Source: Agelas oroides
Lineage: Eukaryota > Porifera > Demospongiae > Agelasida > Agelasidae
Assembly: GCA_949130485.1 (NCBI GenBank)
Contig: OX422184.1
Span: forward strand, 16,392,324 to 16,456,323
Length of the DNA stretch: 64,000 nt
Direction: 5' to 3'
Shown: one piece after another, positions 44,630 through 57,818 of the stretch
Layout of the letters: each line of letters opens with the position of its first letter
How positions within the stretch are numbered: position 1 is the first letter of the stretch
Notes under the pieces: model-generated
What the model saw: the letters and a program-made list of their open reading frames with translations, nothing else
What the model was told of the DNA's origin: nothing
Database searches by the model: none
Position numbers and translations under genes: made by a program

Positions 44630-45503
44630 TGTCACTTACAATAGGCAAAAATGAGACTTCTAACGTGCTATACTCATCGTAAGAATGATGACAATATCTT
44701 GAAGTGCCAGACTACACAGCTACTATGGCCCAGCACATATGTGTACTCCATGCAAGAAGCCTGTGAGCCTCAGTGAAAACTATCACGTGGGGCAAGCTCA
44801 GTTGTGAGCCACATTTAGTAAATGACTACCTAGTGCTATAGCAACATACGTACATAGCCTCTACTGTCAACTCCCTGTAAGATTTTCAACCAACAATAAA
44901 ATGACAACAACCAATTGCACTGAATGGAGTAGTCATACGACTGTTTACATACACTAATTATAGTCAGTACGGTCACCATTTACATACATGTTGTTATGGG
45001 TGTGAAACAAGTGACTAAACTTTGTGTATAATTAGCAGTTAATGTCTCATGAATGCAAGTCTGTATTATGACAGAACTGATATCTAGGTTGTTGCATGCA
45101 TGGTGCTCTTACATGGGTATGTATGTATAATTACATGTTGTTATGGGTATGTACGTAACAAGTGACTAAACTTTGTGTATAATTAACTGTATTGTGAATG
45201 ACATAACTGTCTGTTGATAATGGGTTCTGACTATAGCTTAGTCAGTTTCAAACTCTGGTTTGGTTAATCAAAAAAATCAAGCTTGAACTAAGTATGATAC
45301 CATAAATTTGAGTTAATGTGGCAGTTCAACCTTCTGGACTGACAACTAGTCATAACAAGTGCATTTTGTGTACACCCAAACGATTCTTCTGTGGCAATAG
45401 TGGCATTGTTTTATAGCTTTAGGACTGCCTTTGTGACTATCTAGATAATTGTTATTCAAGAAGCAGCAGTAAGCAGAAAAAGTTGTAAAACTTTGCTTGT
45501 ACT
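44630..45503. other. No gene seen, unit 3 counterpart of 15,252-16,125
   Basis: Nothing beyond repeated TGTTATGGGTATGTA motifs. Confidence 0.5.
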
Positions 45504-45961
45504 GTAGTCGCGTGAAAGAACGCCCATGGGCGGAACACCTTACAAGTCTGCCAAAGAGGGGGGTGGGTACTCTTTTGAGTATTCGGCATTTAACCACGAA
45601 AGAGCGCCCATGTCATGTTTACATGCCCTTGAAGCAAATAATTGCACAAACAATAACCTACGATGGAACCACCAGCGGCTTCGAACTGACAGCACACAAC
45701 ACTCTGAACGGCACCATGTCACCGTGAGCATGGTGTAACTCACGGTGCGCACCGCATTAGCTACGTCTATCAAAGCAAAGATTCCTTGTACTAACCTCGG
45801 TGAAGTATTCAACAAAGTTTATTACCTCAGATACGCATAGGGCTTGAGGCTGTGCTTCTCAAACTGCACGCGAAGCTCGCTCCAGCGTGGGCGCTCATTC
45901 GAGGGGCCAAAAGTAGGGGGTGGGCGTTCTTTCGTGAGTGGGCGCTCTTTCGCGAGACTAC
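45504..45961. mobile_element. Foldback element with GTAGTCTCG ends, unit 3
   Basis: Same insertion as 30,766-31,224. Confidence 0.65.
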
Positions 45962-47249
45962 GATATACGGGTGTTACGTGTATTCCAAATAAAATATTTG
46001 ACTTGAATTTCTGAAAAAAAGGAGAAAAAATGCATAAAAATTGTTTATATTGTTCCCTTTGCGGCACCGCATGCTCGAGCGCTTGCAGTAAAGACTTGGG
46101 GCCATCTTACAGGAACAGATACCAGCTAACTTCGCAGTTAGTTTGGGGTCTTAATGTGCAGGACATGTCAGACCTTTTGGACGACACGCTACAATATCAT
46201 GTGTAAATCTGTACCAAGGATTCCCTCTCCCACCTTTCATATTGAAAACAATGGTTTGGGAAGATAGGAATGAGGCTAACTAATTACCGGTACAAAATAA
46301 TCATGTCCCATTTTTGCGCTCATAACAGGTACTGTTGTTACTCATGAAGTTTACATATTGCTTGTGGAATTATGATCCACGCATGTACACAGGTAAAGGA
46401 ATGCTACAGAAAGTTTCTGCTGTCGTAAACACTGCTATTAAGTGCAGATTACTACTACCAGTAGCACTGATGTTATTTTGGCATAACTATCAAGGATACT
46501 GAGGTTCCTACTATCCAGATGACTATTGAAGTTACTATCCAGATGACTATTGAAGTTTAGCAATGGATATCAGCAAGTGTAGTGATTACCTAAACTAACT
46601 GAGTGTTATATCTGTGTAGGTCACTCCTTCAAACATTTTGTTCTGACCTTGTCAATGCTCTTGAACTTCACTACAATAATTCTGGAGAATAGTGAACTAT
46701 CTTAAGAATGTAAACTTTGTGAGACATTTTGCACATGCATTATTAAAAAGCCACTACGTAGTTTACAGCAGCTAAATATTTTCTTATTGATAAATAAATT
46801 ACTTACGGTACGCTGCACATATCTTATGCATAAACACTCTCATCCGTGGCTCTCATAATACCACGTTCAATTCCAACACGTGCAGTGTACCAGAAGTAAT
46901 TTAAAGTTAAGACGGCAGATGTGCTGAAATATTTCACATCAGAAGGCTTTCCGACAGACCTTTAAGCAGAAGGTACAAAGAGAAAGTACATGCACTTTAC
47001 TTCAGAACAGAGAACAGATAGGATGATATACTGCCTAATGTAGTATGTGTGGTGGTACTGATCTTACAATAGTAAACACATTAATTTGTAACAATAGCAT
47101 TGATAATCTAAAGATCAAGTCTGTATTGTACTATGGTAATTGCTTGGAAGCCTTAATAATGTTGCCTGTGTACATTATACCATACACACATCATTTGATT
47201 GACATGTTTACATGCTTTGCCATAAAATCCTCTGCTTCTTGAGTTATGC

Positions 47250-47650
47250 AACTCAGCAAGGAGTGAGATTAGCTTACAAAAATTGAACAGTATTTGTCAC
47301 ACACTATACAGCCAGGTACCCTTGCTGAATGGGTCGTAACACCAACCATACTGTATGGAGCTCCCCAATCATATTAACCTCACCAATCAAAACATCCATA
47401 CATGTATCAGTCTCCCCAGCTGCATTGGCCATATCAACCACCTCAAATGGAAGGCTCTACATGCAACTGCGCTCTCAGACGCTACCAATCAGCAAAAAGA
47501 AGGTAAAGGATGTGCAGGACAGCTGCTCTTTCTAATTCACTTCATATTGATCAGCTGTTCGAGCACTGCAGTACATATGTCATGTTGTTCAATATTGCAA
47601 AAAGAAGGTAAAGGATGTGCAGGACAGCTGCTCTTTCTATAAGTAAAATT
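47250..47650 (+). pseudogene. Broken Pro/Tyr-rich block 1, unit 4
   Basis: A TAA breaks the Tyr-rich stretch and part of the start is deleted. The direct repeat ending in DVQDSCSF is present twice (47,507 and 47,608) with only a short remnant of the unit 3 exon between the copies. Confidence 0.4.
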
Positions 47651-48280
47651 CACTTCATTATTGTACAAGGTGATGCTAATCCCATGTTACAAATGTTTCA
47701 TATATCAGGAGAGAGATTGTGCTATCAAACATGGTACAACTATAGACTTGACTAGGATAGCATCCAACGTTAGTCCTGTTGAGAATCACTAGCACTGCCA
47801 TTAACACTACAACTCTCGAGGATACTGATGCTACTGCTACTATTACCAGATGACTATTGTCAATAATAGAATCTTTATGGATAATTATCAGCTGTAGCAT
47901 TGAACTACCTGTGTGTAGTTACTCCTCCCAACTCTTGTTCAGACCTCTTGAAACTCCTTGCTAGCTACAAGATTAGTTGCTAGGAAACCTGTGTAAGTAT
48001 AATTGGGTTTACATGTTTACATGTATTTCCCTGATCTTCTGCTCTTGAAATAACTATTGGTCCTGGTGATTGAAGGAAAGCAGCAAGTGATTCTAGTCTC
48101 GTTCCATGGCTGGGGCTTGGAATGAGGTTGCAAGCAATACAAGATAGACAACACAAGCAATTCTAAACCTGTGTAAGTATAATTGGTTTTACATGTTTAC
48201 ATGTACTTTCTGTTTACATGTATTTAGACAACTATTGGAGAGCAAAGTCCTGATGATTGAAGCAAAGCAGCAAGTAATTC

Positions 48281-48317
48281 TAGCCTCATCCCCAGGCCGG
48301 ACCTGGGAACGAGGCTA
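48281..48317. mobile_element. Tiny Mutator-like foldback, unit 4
   Basis: Exact 10-bp flanking duplication CAAGTAATTC, as in unit 1. Confidence 0.75.
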
Positions 48318-48419
48318 CAAGTAATTCAAGATAACCAACAAGCAATTCTCACTAGACTTGCAGCAACTGAACAGTATTTGTCATACAGCCTCAGCTGAAT
48401 GGGTTGCAACTAACCACCC

Positions 48420-49180
48420 TATATGTATCCATTGTATCAACCCCAACAATACCTATTTATGTCTCAGTCACATCAGCCACATCAGCGCTTAGGCTATCAA
48501 CCACCTCCAATGAGTAGCTACCGAAGTGCAACAGACCTGTCAGATGCCTCCAGGTCCATCAGTGTTCAATCCAGCAGCTAACCCTAGACGAGAACCAATT
48601 CCATCAAGAAAGCCAGCAATGCATTGCTATTGTCAGTCATCAATAAATAAAATTGAAGGTACATGTGCCAACAACACCCCAAGGTACAAGGTGATAGCAA
48701 AGCCAGAACACTAGCTGTCAAGCTGGCACAAGAAGCCATCACAGGGACTACTGGTGGTAGTGGAGAGCTTCGTGTCTTACCTGAGTTAGATGAGTATTAT
48801 CATACAGTTCTTGCAGTATTGGTCCGACCCTGTGGAGTTCGAAGCCGTGTCTGTTTCAATGTCATGGGGCAAGTGGCTTCAGAAAGCTTACGACAACTAT
48901 AGTAGCTGTACTTACACTCATGTACTATTTCACAATTCCAACTCCTGTACACAAAAATGCCACCAGCTATTTGTCCTAATTAAGGCTCATGAATCTTCTG
49001 AAAGGAGCGGAGGATAGCGAAGTCATCTTGGCTGGAACTGACTCAAGTCACACTCCAGTTTCCTGCTCCCAGAAGCTAGCTAGGCAAGAGCGATTATGGA
49101 AGCGGAATCAGTTACTTGGAAGATGTGTGGAAAATCACACGACTCATTGGGACACTACCACATGAGATTGGGTTAAAAGA
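48420..49180 (+). pseudogene. Pro/Tyr block 2 and BEN-like tail, unit 4
   Basis: Nearly identical to 18,930-19,690 in unit 2, including the same breaks, so both descend from one already broken copy. Confidence 0.4.
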
Positions 49181-49234
49181 GAACCTCCCCTAAATAAACA
49201 GCAGAATGGAAACGATAAATGGAAGAATTTTATA

Positions 49235-49504
49235 TGTGACAGTCCCGCGTAGAAATCTAAGATTATTCCGTTGCGTATTTCGATCACATCGCTGTGTTTG
49301 AAGCGCCATATCGCTGAACTTCCGTCAAGGGCGGGGCTCGTATGCACTTTGTAGATGCATGAATACCTAAGGAATCTACAAAGTGCATATGAGCTACGCC
49401 CTTAATGGAAGTTCAGCAATACGGCGCTTTGAACACAGGATGCGATCGAAATACGCAACGGAATAATAATGGAATAATCTTTGATTTCTACACGGACTGC
49501 CACA
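49235..49504. mobile_element. 270-bp palindromic MITE, unit 4
   Basis: Same insertion site and length as 19,748-20,017. Its presence in units 2 and 4 but not 1 and 3 shows shared ancestry of this segment. Confidence 0.9.
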
Positions 49505-50292
49505 TATGGCAGTATGCTCAAAAGCCACCAATGCAACAAATTTAATTCCCCCAAAGTATTTCTGGGTATATGTATACTATTGACAAGTGGGTTCACCAGC
49601 ACCACACACAGTAGCAATTCTCCCTAGATGAGCTATATATAACACTTGGGTTATGAGTGGAGACTCGTGTTCTTCATATTAATTCATGTCTTAGAATCCA
49701 TATCATCATAAGCAGACGATGACTAAAATGGCACAAATATTAGATACAAATTCTCTTTCAGTAGTACGCGGAGACTTCTGTGTGTTACCTAATCAGAGCC
49801 TAATATTCACGACAAGACACTGAAAGTTGGCATGCACAATTTGAATATAGATATGAATAAAATACAAACTCAGGGGCATTAAGGACGAGGTAAGGACAAG
49901 ACTGAGTGTTGTTGCTAGGAATGGTACAAGCCTAAAACAGTCTCTTGGTATTGTGATAGCCAAAAGGCTTAGTTGCATTCCAAGGCATTGTTTACACAGA
50001 TACAACTGGCTTCCTGTTTGTGGTGAGATAACACCCACCCCAGGGGTAATTTAGGCAACATGCACAAAGCAACTGGACCCAGTCCTGACAAAGACAAGGA
50101 AGGTTACATATATACAAGTGGCCAGAGAAACTACAGATACAATCTTATGTATTGTTCGAGAGGAGGCTGGCTTTTCTCTTGACGCTCTTTCTATATACAC
50201 TTCTTGTAAGAAATCTGTAGGAGGGGCCAGGGAGCCCTAACCTACACTCCTGTATGAAACTCTGGCAAGTCTAATTTCAGGAATTCACATAC

Positions 50293-50559
50293 CTTGTGGT
50301 GGCAAGTATTGTTTCACCATCGTTGCTGCTCTCTCCTCTCCATTCCCGTAAAGTGCTGCGCCTAACTGCTCCCATGAAGGACCAGGGTGAGTGTTGACCC
50401 AATATCTTCCAAGTTTGAGGCGCTTTTCCATCTCAGTGGATGACTGCTCCTTTATCTCCTGTCGCTTGGAGGATGGAACAATGAGCCAATCTCCCACCTT
50501 CTCCCACTCCTGCACCTTTCCCATCACCTCCAACACCCTGTCCACTGTCAAGGTTGGGT
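50293..50559 (-). CDS. Death-domain exon, unit 4
   Basis: 267 bp, phase 1-1, same splice sites as unit 2. Differs from it by five bases, four of them altering residues: LIVPSSKRQEIK in place of LNVPSSKQQEIK, and YGNGEER in place of YRSGEER. All Death-fold positions remain hydrophobic or conserved (Trp in RYWVNT, PSWEQL, AATMVKQYL). Open throughout, so it may be functional. A gene on the minus strand, unidentified apart from this exon. Confidence 0.8.
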
Positions 50560-51196
50560 CTGAGGGAGAGACACAAGCAGAAGGGGAGAACAGTGAAGAG
50601 TAAACAACATTGTATTCATTCCAGGTCCTCAACTTCATGCTAACTGAGCAGGAACACACAGTGATCTGAATCCTGATGTACACTGATGACATTGAAATGC
50701 ACTGTCACACACTCATCTTGGACTTGTACGCTTAATCACACAATGTCTTTGACTAATGAAGTTACTCAAATCATGTCATGTGACAGCGTGCTACAACAGT
50801 AGAACCCTAATTATCCACTGAGACATTCTAACACAATCTCCACTCCCAATTTATCTTCCCATAAAATAGTAATGGCAATGTACTCTACTTAATTGTATCC
50901 TAGAGCCTGTAATGTGTGCTTTATGAGAACATGAAGGTGTGCTGCACACAGTAAGGTAGGCATGGACATGGCTACTTTCTTGAGAGACTGGTACTAATTG
51001 TTATCAAACTTTAGGGTGCCTCTGGCTTTCTTGGGGCAGAGGGAGAGGGGGTATAATACACTATTTCCTCCCACTTTGTAGCCTCGTTACTAGGTTAATT
51101 TCCTCTTTCAGCAGGAAGAGCCTGGTAACATCTATAATACAAAGCCTGGGTACGAGGTTTGTACCACACTTGCTGCCCACTGGGAGACTGAGGGAA

Positions 51197-51224
51197 GGGG
51201 GGAGTGAGGGGTGGGGTGGAGGGG
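51197..51224 (+). promoter_or_regulatory. G-quadruplex motif, unit 4
   Basis: Identical pattern to units 1 and 2. Confidence 0.6.
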
Positions 51225-51279
51225 AGAGGGAGGACATATACACTAGGAGACTGAGAGGAGGCGACTTACTTAGTTGCTA

Positions 51280-52290
51280 TAGTGACTCATGTTGACAGTG
51301 TAAATGTACACAAATTGGAAATTACATGTGACAATGGCTTACAATTCATTTACACAACAATAATGAACAGACACCTGTGCGTGAGTACGATAATGACCTT
51401 TTGCAAAAAGACATGGCTAACACTTATGGTGTGGTTATGTGGCATTTTGATAGCCTAAACAACTTAATATGGGAGTCTTCAGCAAATACTAAACAGCTCT
51501 GTCAGTTTGCAAGTTTCTTCATGTACGTGTAACCACAAACCATGCAAATTTTGGTGTAGTCATGTTATGCAGTCATTCATGCATGGTGAAACATTAGCTA
51601 TAAGAATTATTGTGTCAGTTTAATAGTTTTATTCCCTAGCTAATGTATGTAGTACCAATCAATCAGAAACTAGACTCGCATGTTTAATCACATGATATCA
51701 GCCTTGAGCCAATGGGGTTCTCACATGGGATCATGTGACAGCATACTAAAAGAGTAGCTGCCCAATTCAATTCTAATATCAATTTCTCTGCCCCAATTTT
51801 TAGTCTTGTGCCTAGCCTGCACGCACTTCCCTGCGAGAAACAGTCTGGTGACCAAAGCCAAATTTCTTGGGCTTATTCCCAAAAAGTGGTTGGTAAGGAC
51901 CAATGAGATTGCAAGGTTTGTAACTATCACTTACTTTCCTAACAACATGTAAAATAATTTTATCTCTATTCGAGCATCTGTAATTTTTCTTGAGTGGGTT
52001 GGGCGCAAAAAGTTTTGAACATTGTTACACTGTCGCAAGAGCATGTGCTAGCCCAAGAAGTTACACTTGGTTCACCAGACCATTTTTCCTCGTGAGGGGG
52101 TGGGATCTGGGGACGAGATTTTTTCTCAAATATATATAGTGTGATGAAGGCAAGGAATGCACACTTAGTTATCTAATACACCGAGTGCACCATAAAATGA
52201 TGAGGCTGTTTTGTTGATACAAAAGCTGACAAGTACATTCATAAGCAGATGTTAATGTTAACACGCTTAACTGAGCATGCGTTTAGTTCA
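51280..52290. repeat. Internal sub-repeat A, unit 4
   Basis: Like unit 1 but with one of the paired CCAAT motifs deleted (34 bp, about 51,716), and the TTAA target of the unit 2 MITE intact. Confidence 0.75.
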
Positions 52291-52559
52291 TTGGCATTCT
52301 TGGAGGGAAGCCACAGGATGAGGTTCACTACTTCGATCTCCTTAGCTGCTACTAGCCTTGCTCCCAGGTGACGTCCTTGCTGTTCAGTTTTTGGTTGCTT
52401 GAAATACGCAAAGAGGAAGGGGATGAAGCCGTGGAGCATCTACGTACCATATAATTTCCAATAATTCATACTAATTTCAATTTTAGCTATATGATTTGGT
52501 TAAAGAACGAAAATTACCAAATATTCCGAGAAAGAGGGGGTATATGAATAGAGCATTTG

Positions 52560-53200
52560 TACAATAGTGACCCTTTCAAAACGACATGGCTAATAATTAT
52601 GGTGACACCAATTTTATGTGGCATTTTGATAGCCTACAGAACTTAATATGAGAGCCCTGAGCAGACAGTATTCCTAAAGTATGGAGTCTATGATGGGTGC
52701 TATATTGTACCCATTCCCATAAAAGCACTCATACCCTACACTAAACAGCTCGGTCATTTTGTGAGTTTCTTAACCGCACACCATGCAAATTTTGGTGTAG
52801 TCATGCTGTGTGGTGATTCATGCATGGTGAATTAATGTCTTTTTCATGGTTTTATCACCTAGCACAGTAGTAGCAATCACTCAGAAACTAGACTTGCATG
52901 TTTAATCACATGACATCAGCCTTCAGTCAATAATCACACCACATGACATCAGCCTTCAGCCAATGAGGCTTCTTACATGAGGCCATGTGACAGCATATGT
53001 AGTAAAAGAGTAGTAGCTGGCTGCGTAATTACATTCCAATATCATCTTCTCTACCCAAAATCTCCCACAAAGATAGTGTGATGATGGCAAGGAGTACACA
53101 CTAACAGTTAACCAACACACTGAGTGCAGCATAAGATGATGAGGCTGTAAAGCAGACAAGTACATTCATAAACAGATGTAAATAATGACACACTTAACTG
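52560..53200. repeat. Internal sub-repeat B, unit 4
   Basis: As in unit 1; paired CCAAT motifs at 52,905-52,975. Confidence 0.7.
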
Positions 53201-53722
53201 AGCATGCATCTACGTTCATTGCCTTCCTTGGGGGAAAGCCATAGGGTGAGGCCCACTACTTTCTGCTAATTATATCTGTTACTAGCCTCTCCCAGGCATT
53301 CTCACTGTCCAGGTTTTGGTTACTTGTAGTACGTATGCAAAAATGAAGGGGGAAGGCCTGGGAGCATTTATCGTGTGAATGACATCAGTGTCTACCCCTA
53401 CAGGGTTGTAGGTACACAGAAGGGGGGAGGGGCCTTCGAATGAAAAAGCATGTTGAGGCCTTTTCTTGCAGTATTGATCTGTGTGTTGGAGTTCTGAGTG
53501 TTCGTGAAGTGAAAGAGTTGCCGCTTGTGGTACAGCACAAAGAGTGTGAGCACGAAATGCACTCTTTTCTTCAGGGGCCCCTCCCGCCTCTGTCTACCTA
53601 GGTAGATGCAGCAAGCATCAAAAACTGTTACAGTGACTCATCCTGATAGTGCAATGTACATTTGGCTTCAGCAAAGTTATGTTCACATTACAGTGAGCAG
53701 TGCACAGATAGTGGTGGCAAAA
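53201..53722. other. No gene seen before the microsatellite, unit 4
   Basis: Counterpart of 10,331-10,846. Confidence 0.5.
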
Positions 53723-53759
53723 TCCATACATACATACATACATACACACATAAATACAT
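53723..53759. repeat. CATA microsatellite, unit 4 (about 37 bp)
   Basis: Shortest copy of the repeat. Confidence 0.95.
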
Positions 53760-54516
53760 AATAACCTTGTTGTGTGTCGACCAGATGTTTTCATCAGGGT
53801 AATAATACAATACTACAGAAAGCACCTTATTTAAAGCCATTCACACATGCACATACCCCGTACAGTTCACTGCTGCCAACAGTGAGAACCATTGTACAAG
53901 CTCCTACACGTTAAACGGCAATAGGAAATTTGACCACAGAAACTAGTCTCCAGGTGAGTGATAATGCATGTACGCTCGCAACATAATTATACAAACTGAA
54001 TTTAAAATTCACAAGCTCACAATTCATGTACACAACAATAGCCAACATGTGACATGTACATGAGTACAATGATGACCTTTTGTGAAAAAGCATGGCTATA
54101 AGAATTGTTACTATGGTAACACCAATCTTATATGACAACTTTCACAGTTTAGAGGCTTCATTTGGGAGGGAGGGAGCTACGTAAGGGGACATTCACCCCC
54201 ACTTGCTATATGTCACCCATTGAAACTTGCAACCCAAGTGCCAGAGGGTCTAAAATTTCCTGGGGTTGAGTCCCTAGACCCTGTGTACAGTTTGTATGCA
54301 ACATAGTCAATAGTCAATAGTTAGATCATCCTCCACAGTACCATGGGTTTCGGACAACATAGTGAGTGCCCTTATCTTCTTCCCAGGCCTGACACAGCAT
54401 TACAAAGTGTCACAGTGCAAGCAACACTATGTGAGGTCTGTGAACAAGACTAGTGATGGCCCCCAAACAAATCTTTTTACAGTCAACTTTCACCCCCTCT
54501 TGACAATTTTTCGAAA

Positions 54517-55007
54517 TACCTTATAGCGAGAAATTTTTGCAAGCATAAAATTTTGTGAATCACCAACATGCCAGGAAATTTTTTTTTAATTTCGCGCCTA
54601 GGTCGCAATCCATGACCATGTCCCCTACTATTTTGTGCGTGAAATGGCGACCCTCGCTAAGAAATCAAGCTTGCATTACAACGATGAAGAGATTGCAAGA
54701 GGCTAACACACATCAAAGCATGTGGGTAGCTGTTGGTGATAAACTGCCATGCCAAAGGGAACAAGCTAACTCCGAAGATCTATTTGCAGTTGTGGTGACG
54801 AAAGGCGAGTTGATCTTAGGTCGCTTTCCCAAAAAATTTTCCACAGTTTGCTCGGTGCTTCTACGACGAAGTGGGGTCAACTCTGTCTCTGGATACGAGG
54901 CTCTACGGAAATGAACTTAGGTTGCTCAACTTGTCAGGAAAAAATTTTCGGGGGAAGAAATTTTCGCGACTTGGCATTCCATCGCGAAAATTTCCCACTA
55001 TACGGTA
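54517..55007 (+). mobile_element. TA-flanked foldback element with HIRAN-like fragment, unit 4
   Basis: Ends TACCTTATAG and CTATACGGTA. The coding fragment is at 54,644-54,914: MATLAKKSSLHYNDEE, stop, then in another frame WVAVGDKLPCQREQANSEDL, FAVVVTKGELILGRFPKKF, STVCSVLLRRSGVNSVSGYE, stop. This is the clearest copy of the C-terminal half. Confidence 0.7.
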
Positions 55008-55326
55008 AAACCCTGAAATCAGTACGAAAATCATGAGGCTTACGGCCAATAGTAATACTTAAGTATGGGGTTCATGATTGGTTACCATATTGCACCCACC
55101 CCCTGCAAGCAACCACCCTTCAACTTTTTTACGAGGGTCAGACATGTAACTGGACACCATGCATGGTAAAACATGTGAATTATTAGCTACATGAATTGCA
55201 AGTTAGATTGAAGGTTTTATCATTACTGTTGGCAAGCTCATGTACAGTATGTAGCCAATCAAGCCAATTCAGGCACCTTAAGTTCTCTGGCAGGTTTGCA
55301 TGCACTAGTTCTTTATCTTGCACATA

Positions 55327-55497
55327 CAGCGGAACCCCTCTTAAAGGAAACCTTTGAAATATTGGACACCTGGTTACTGAGAACACTTGACTGAGTCCCA
55401 CCTTTATGTACTTATTCTGCCCCTAAAATAAGGACACTTCACTGATCAGGACAATTATTTCGGTCTAAAGGGTGTGTGTATTAGAGAGTTTCCACTG
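55327..55497. mobile_element. Tigger-like short MITE, unit 4
   Basis: Same insertion as 26,533-26,715, slightly shorter. Confidence 0.7.
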
Positions 55498-55599
55498 CTG
55501 CGCTTACCTTTCTCCACCACTGCATGAGCTTGATACACATATTTACTGACTCTACCTTCATTGTCGTTAGGCTGTGGTAATCAAAACCTCAAGAATCAG

Positions 55600-56080
55600 A
55601 GAATCACCATTATCACCTACAATACAGGTCTGTAGTCTCGTGCCCAGCTGTCCACGCCCCCGGGCAGAGAACGTCGGGTGGCTTGATTCAAATTTTTTGT
55701 CATGAAGGCATGTCCAGCAAATGCGTAATTACTGTGCGAAGAATGCAATTACCAGACCTGTTCTCCGTTTGCTGTTCCATATGTTGTGTAGCCTTACCTT
55801 CAAGTAGTTAGCAACATTCCTTACCTTCAATTAGTTAGCAATATTCCTAACAATTGAAGCATCAGTCGCTAGTGAAAGGAGCAGCAAACTTCCTGAACTA
55901 GGTCATCAACCTTGAGTTAAAAGACTACATCTTTCCCTCACGCAAACTCGCAACCCGCCTGAGTAGGTTTGTTGTAGCCCAGTCCTTAAAATAACAGAGC
56001 ACTGATGCACAGACTTCTCTCTTTTGCACAAAGATTGCAAACCTTGGAATAAAATCGTTCACAGCCATTTGTACATTGAA
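55600..56080. other. Stretch private to unit 4
   Basis: Replaces the left part of the palindrome region of units 2 and 3. Contains an imperfect 25-bp tandem pair (CCTTACCTTCAAGTAGTTAG near 55,793). No gene recognised. Confidence 0.5.
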
Positions 56081-57071
56081 TGTAAATTTCTCTAAATTGA
56101 ATATTGCAGTTAAGATGAAGTTTACATGTAGCAGCTGCAAATTAAAGTTGAGAGTTTAGTGCAACTTCGTACATGTAGCTAAACACCGAGGAGAAGTCTA
56201 CTACTGCTACACACCTTCCACACCTGTTACTGTGTGTGACATACGGTATGAGCGTACCCAATGCTCACAAAATTATGCACATACCAGCAAATGTTGCAAT
56301 CCCATTACCTAAATATATCTCTACATACGCTACTTGTCAATTTTCACCACCACGGCTATTACTTATAGCCATGCCTTTATGCTATTAGTAAGTATGTAAA
56401 ATTGAGGGGAAGAGGACAGGTACAATCATCACACACGTGGCACAATGATGTTTACTAAGTGACAGATGGGAATTCTTGATCGTAGTTTGGGAATAAAATA
56501 TAAATGACTGGCATTATTTGTGGTTGCATGTACTAAGCAAATATCAGTACTTGAGTTTTGATGGTTCACTGACTTCTGGTGGGGGAAGCCATAGGTTGTG
56601 ATACGCTAAGGCCAACTTGCATGACAGGATCACATGATACAGCTGGGGGTCAGGGTCAACGGAGTTTATGTATGGAGAGTGCAGACAGCATGGTATAAAG
56701 CCAGCTGTAGTTCGTGATCGAGACAATGGATGGAACTCAGACCTTTTGTGGCTGTTCTATTGAGGATCACCTATGACCTTGAACACTATATGAGGCAATC
56801 TTGATGCAGCCGACTCAGGTGAGTCAAAAGCCATGATATACTTGGCTACTAGCTTTGTGTACACATTATTAATGGGCGGGCACAGGGAGATGAAGCCAGT
56901 TCCAGCTGCTGTACAAACAGCTCTTCAAATCTAGCCAGCCACTGCTGGCATTAAACTTTCTGCGTGGAGTCATCTGCAAGAAAATGATTCCCCAATGCAT
57001 GTTACTTTATAATTGTGTCTATGTAGGTACACTGATTTCCTGATGAAACAGGCTTATCATCAGAGTGGACA

Positions 57072-57305
57072 GTGCAGCAACTAACCATCCATGAACGGGG
57101 TTGCAAAGATCACAGACATGAGTTATACTCGGACGTTACAGCTTCTGTGGACCACTTGGTGTATTGCAAGAAGAAGTACTTGTACGTACTGTTTTCAGGC
57201 ACCATGATGCTTTTTCCAGCCTCTCTTGCTGTACTTAGCTTGACACTGGGTTGTGCATGTGTGTGTAGTTGTGTGGGCACGAGTATTTCAGTTATTAAAA
57301 TTTAA
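57072..57305 (+). CDS. Candidate ORF with hydrophobic segment, unit 4
   Basis: Counterpart of 13,265-13,519: HRHELYSDVTASVDHL, CKKKYLYVLFSGTMM, then a hydrophobic Cys-rich end. Not recognised. Confidence 0.2.
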   Translation: MQQLTIHERGCKDHRHELYSDVTASVDHLVYCKKKYLYVLFSGTMMLFPASLAVLSLTLGCACVCSCVGTSISVIKI

Positions 57306-57533
57306 GGGTGGGGCTGTGGTGGTCACGGTTCTGCGACAGTACTGTCACCTCAGGAACTGAGTGCTCTGCTGTGCAATGAAGCCCTGGGAACATCACCTTC
57401 ACTAGCTGTCAAAGGAGAAGCTGTGTAGGTTGGTTTTTAGTTGGTTTAGTCGACACTCCACATGCAATCTTGTCAACAGAATTTGCCATCTTTGTGTCGG
57501 GTATGAAGCGCTTTGACGCATTAGCTATATACT

Positions 57534-57818
57534 GTGGCAAAGCTTAGAGTATCCACACTAGATAATCTCAAAACGATGGCTGGAAGACATGCAGTGCATG
57601 AGCAGCAAGCTATTTTATCGACCACGGTGATCATATTTTGTATGGAGAACAAGAAGCAGCTGACCCCAGAGGGGCGTACCAATAATCACGTGATTCATGC
57701 AAGTCAGCCGTTTCTTCTTAGTTGCTACAGTGACTCATGGAGACAGTGCAATGTGTACAAAACTTTGGCTAATGACAGTTTACATATGACAACACTGACA
57801 TCTTTATACCTACTTTAA
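57534..57818 (+). other. Uncertain ORF, 94 codons
   Basis: Opens MAKLRVSTLDNLKTMAGRH. It lies in sequence with no counterpart in units 1-3 for its first half and runs into the repeated header in its second half (SCYSDSW...). Probably not a gene. Confidence 0.15.

Larger units (their letters stand above)
31558..46292. repeat. Tandem array unit 3 (14.74 kb)
   Basis: Collinear with the other units. Private features: a 1.4-kb insertion (34,720-36,137), a 0.6-kb insertion (36,299-36,880), loss of the Death exon near 37,037 and loss of one internal sub-repeat near 37,890. It keeps the most open copy of the Pro/Tyr-rich gene blocks. Confidence 0.95.
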
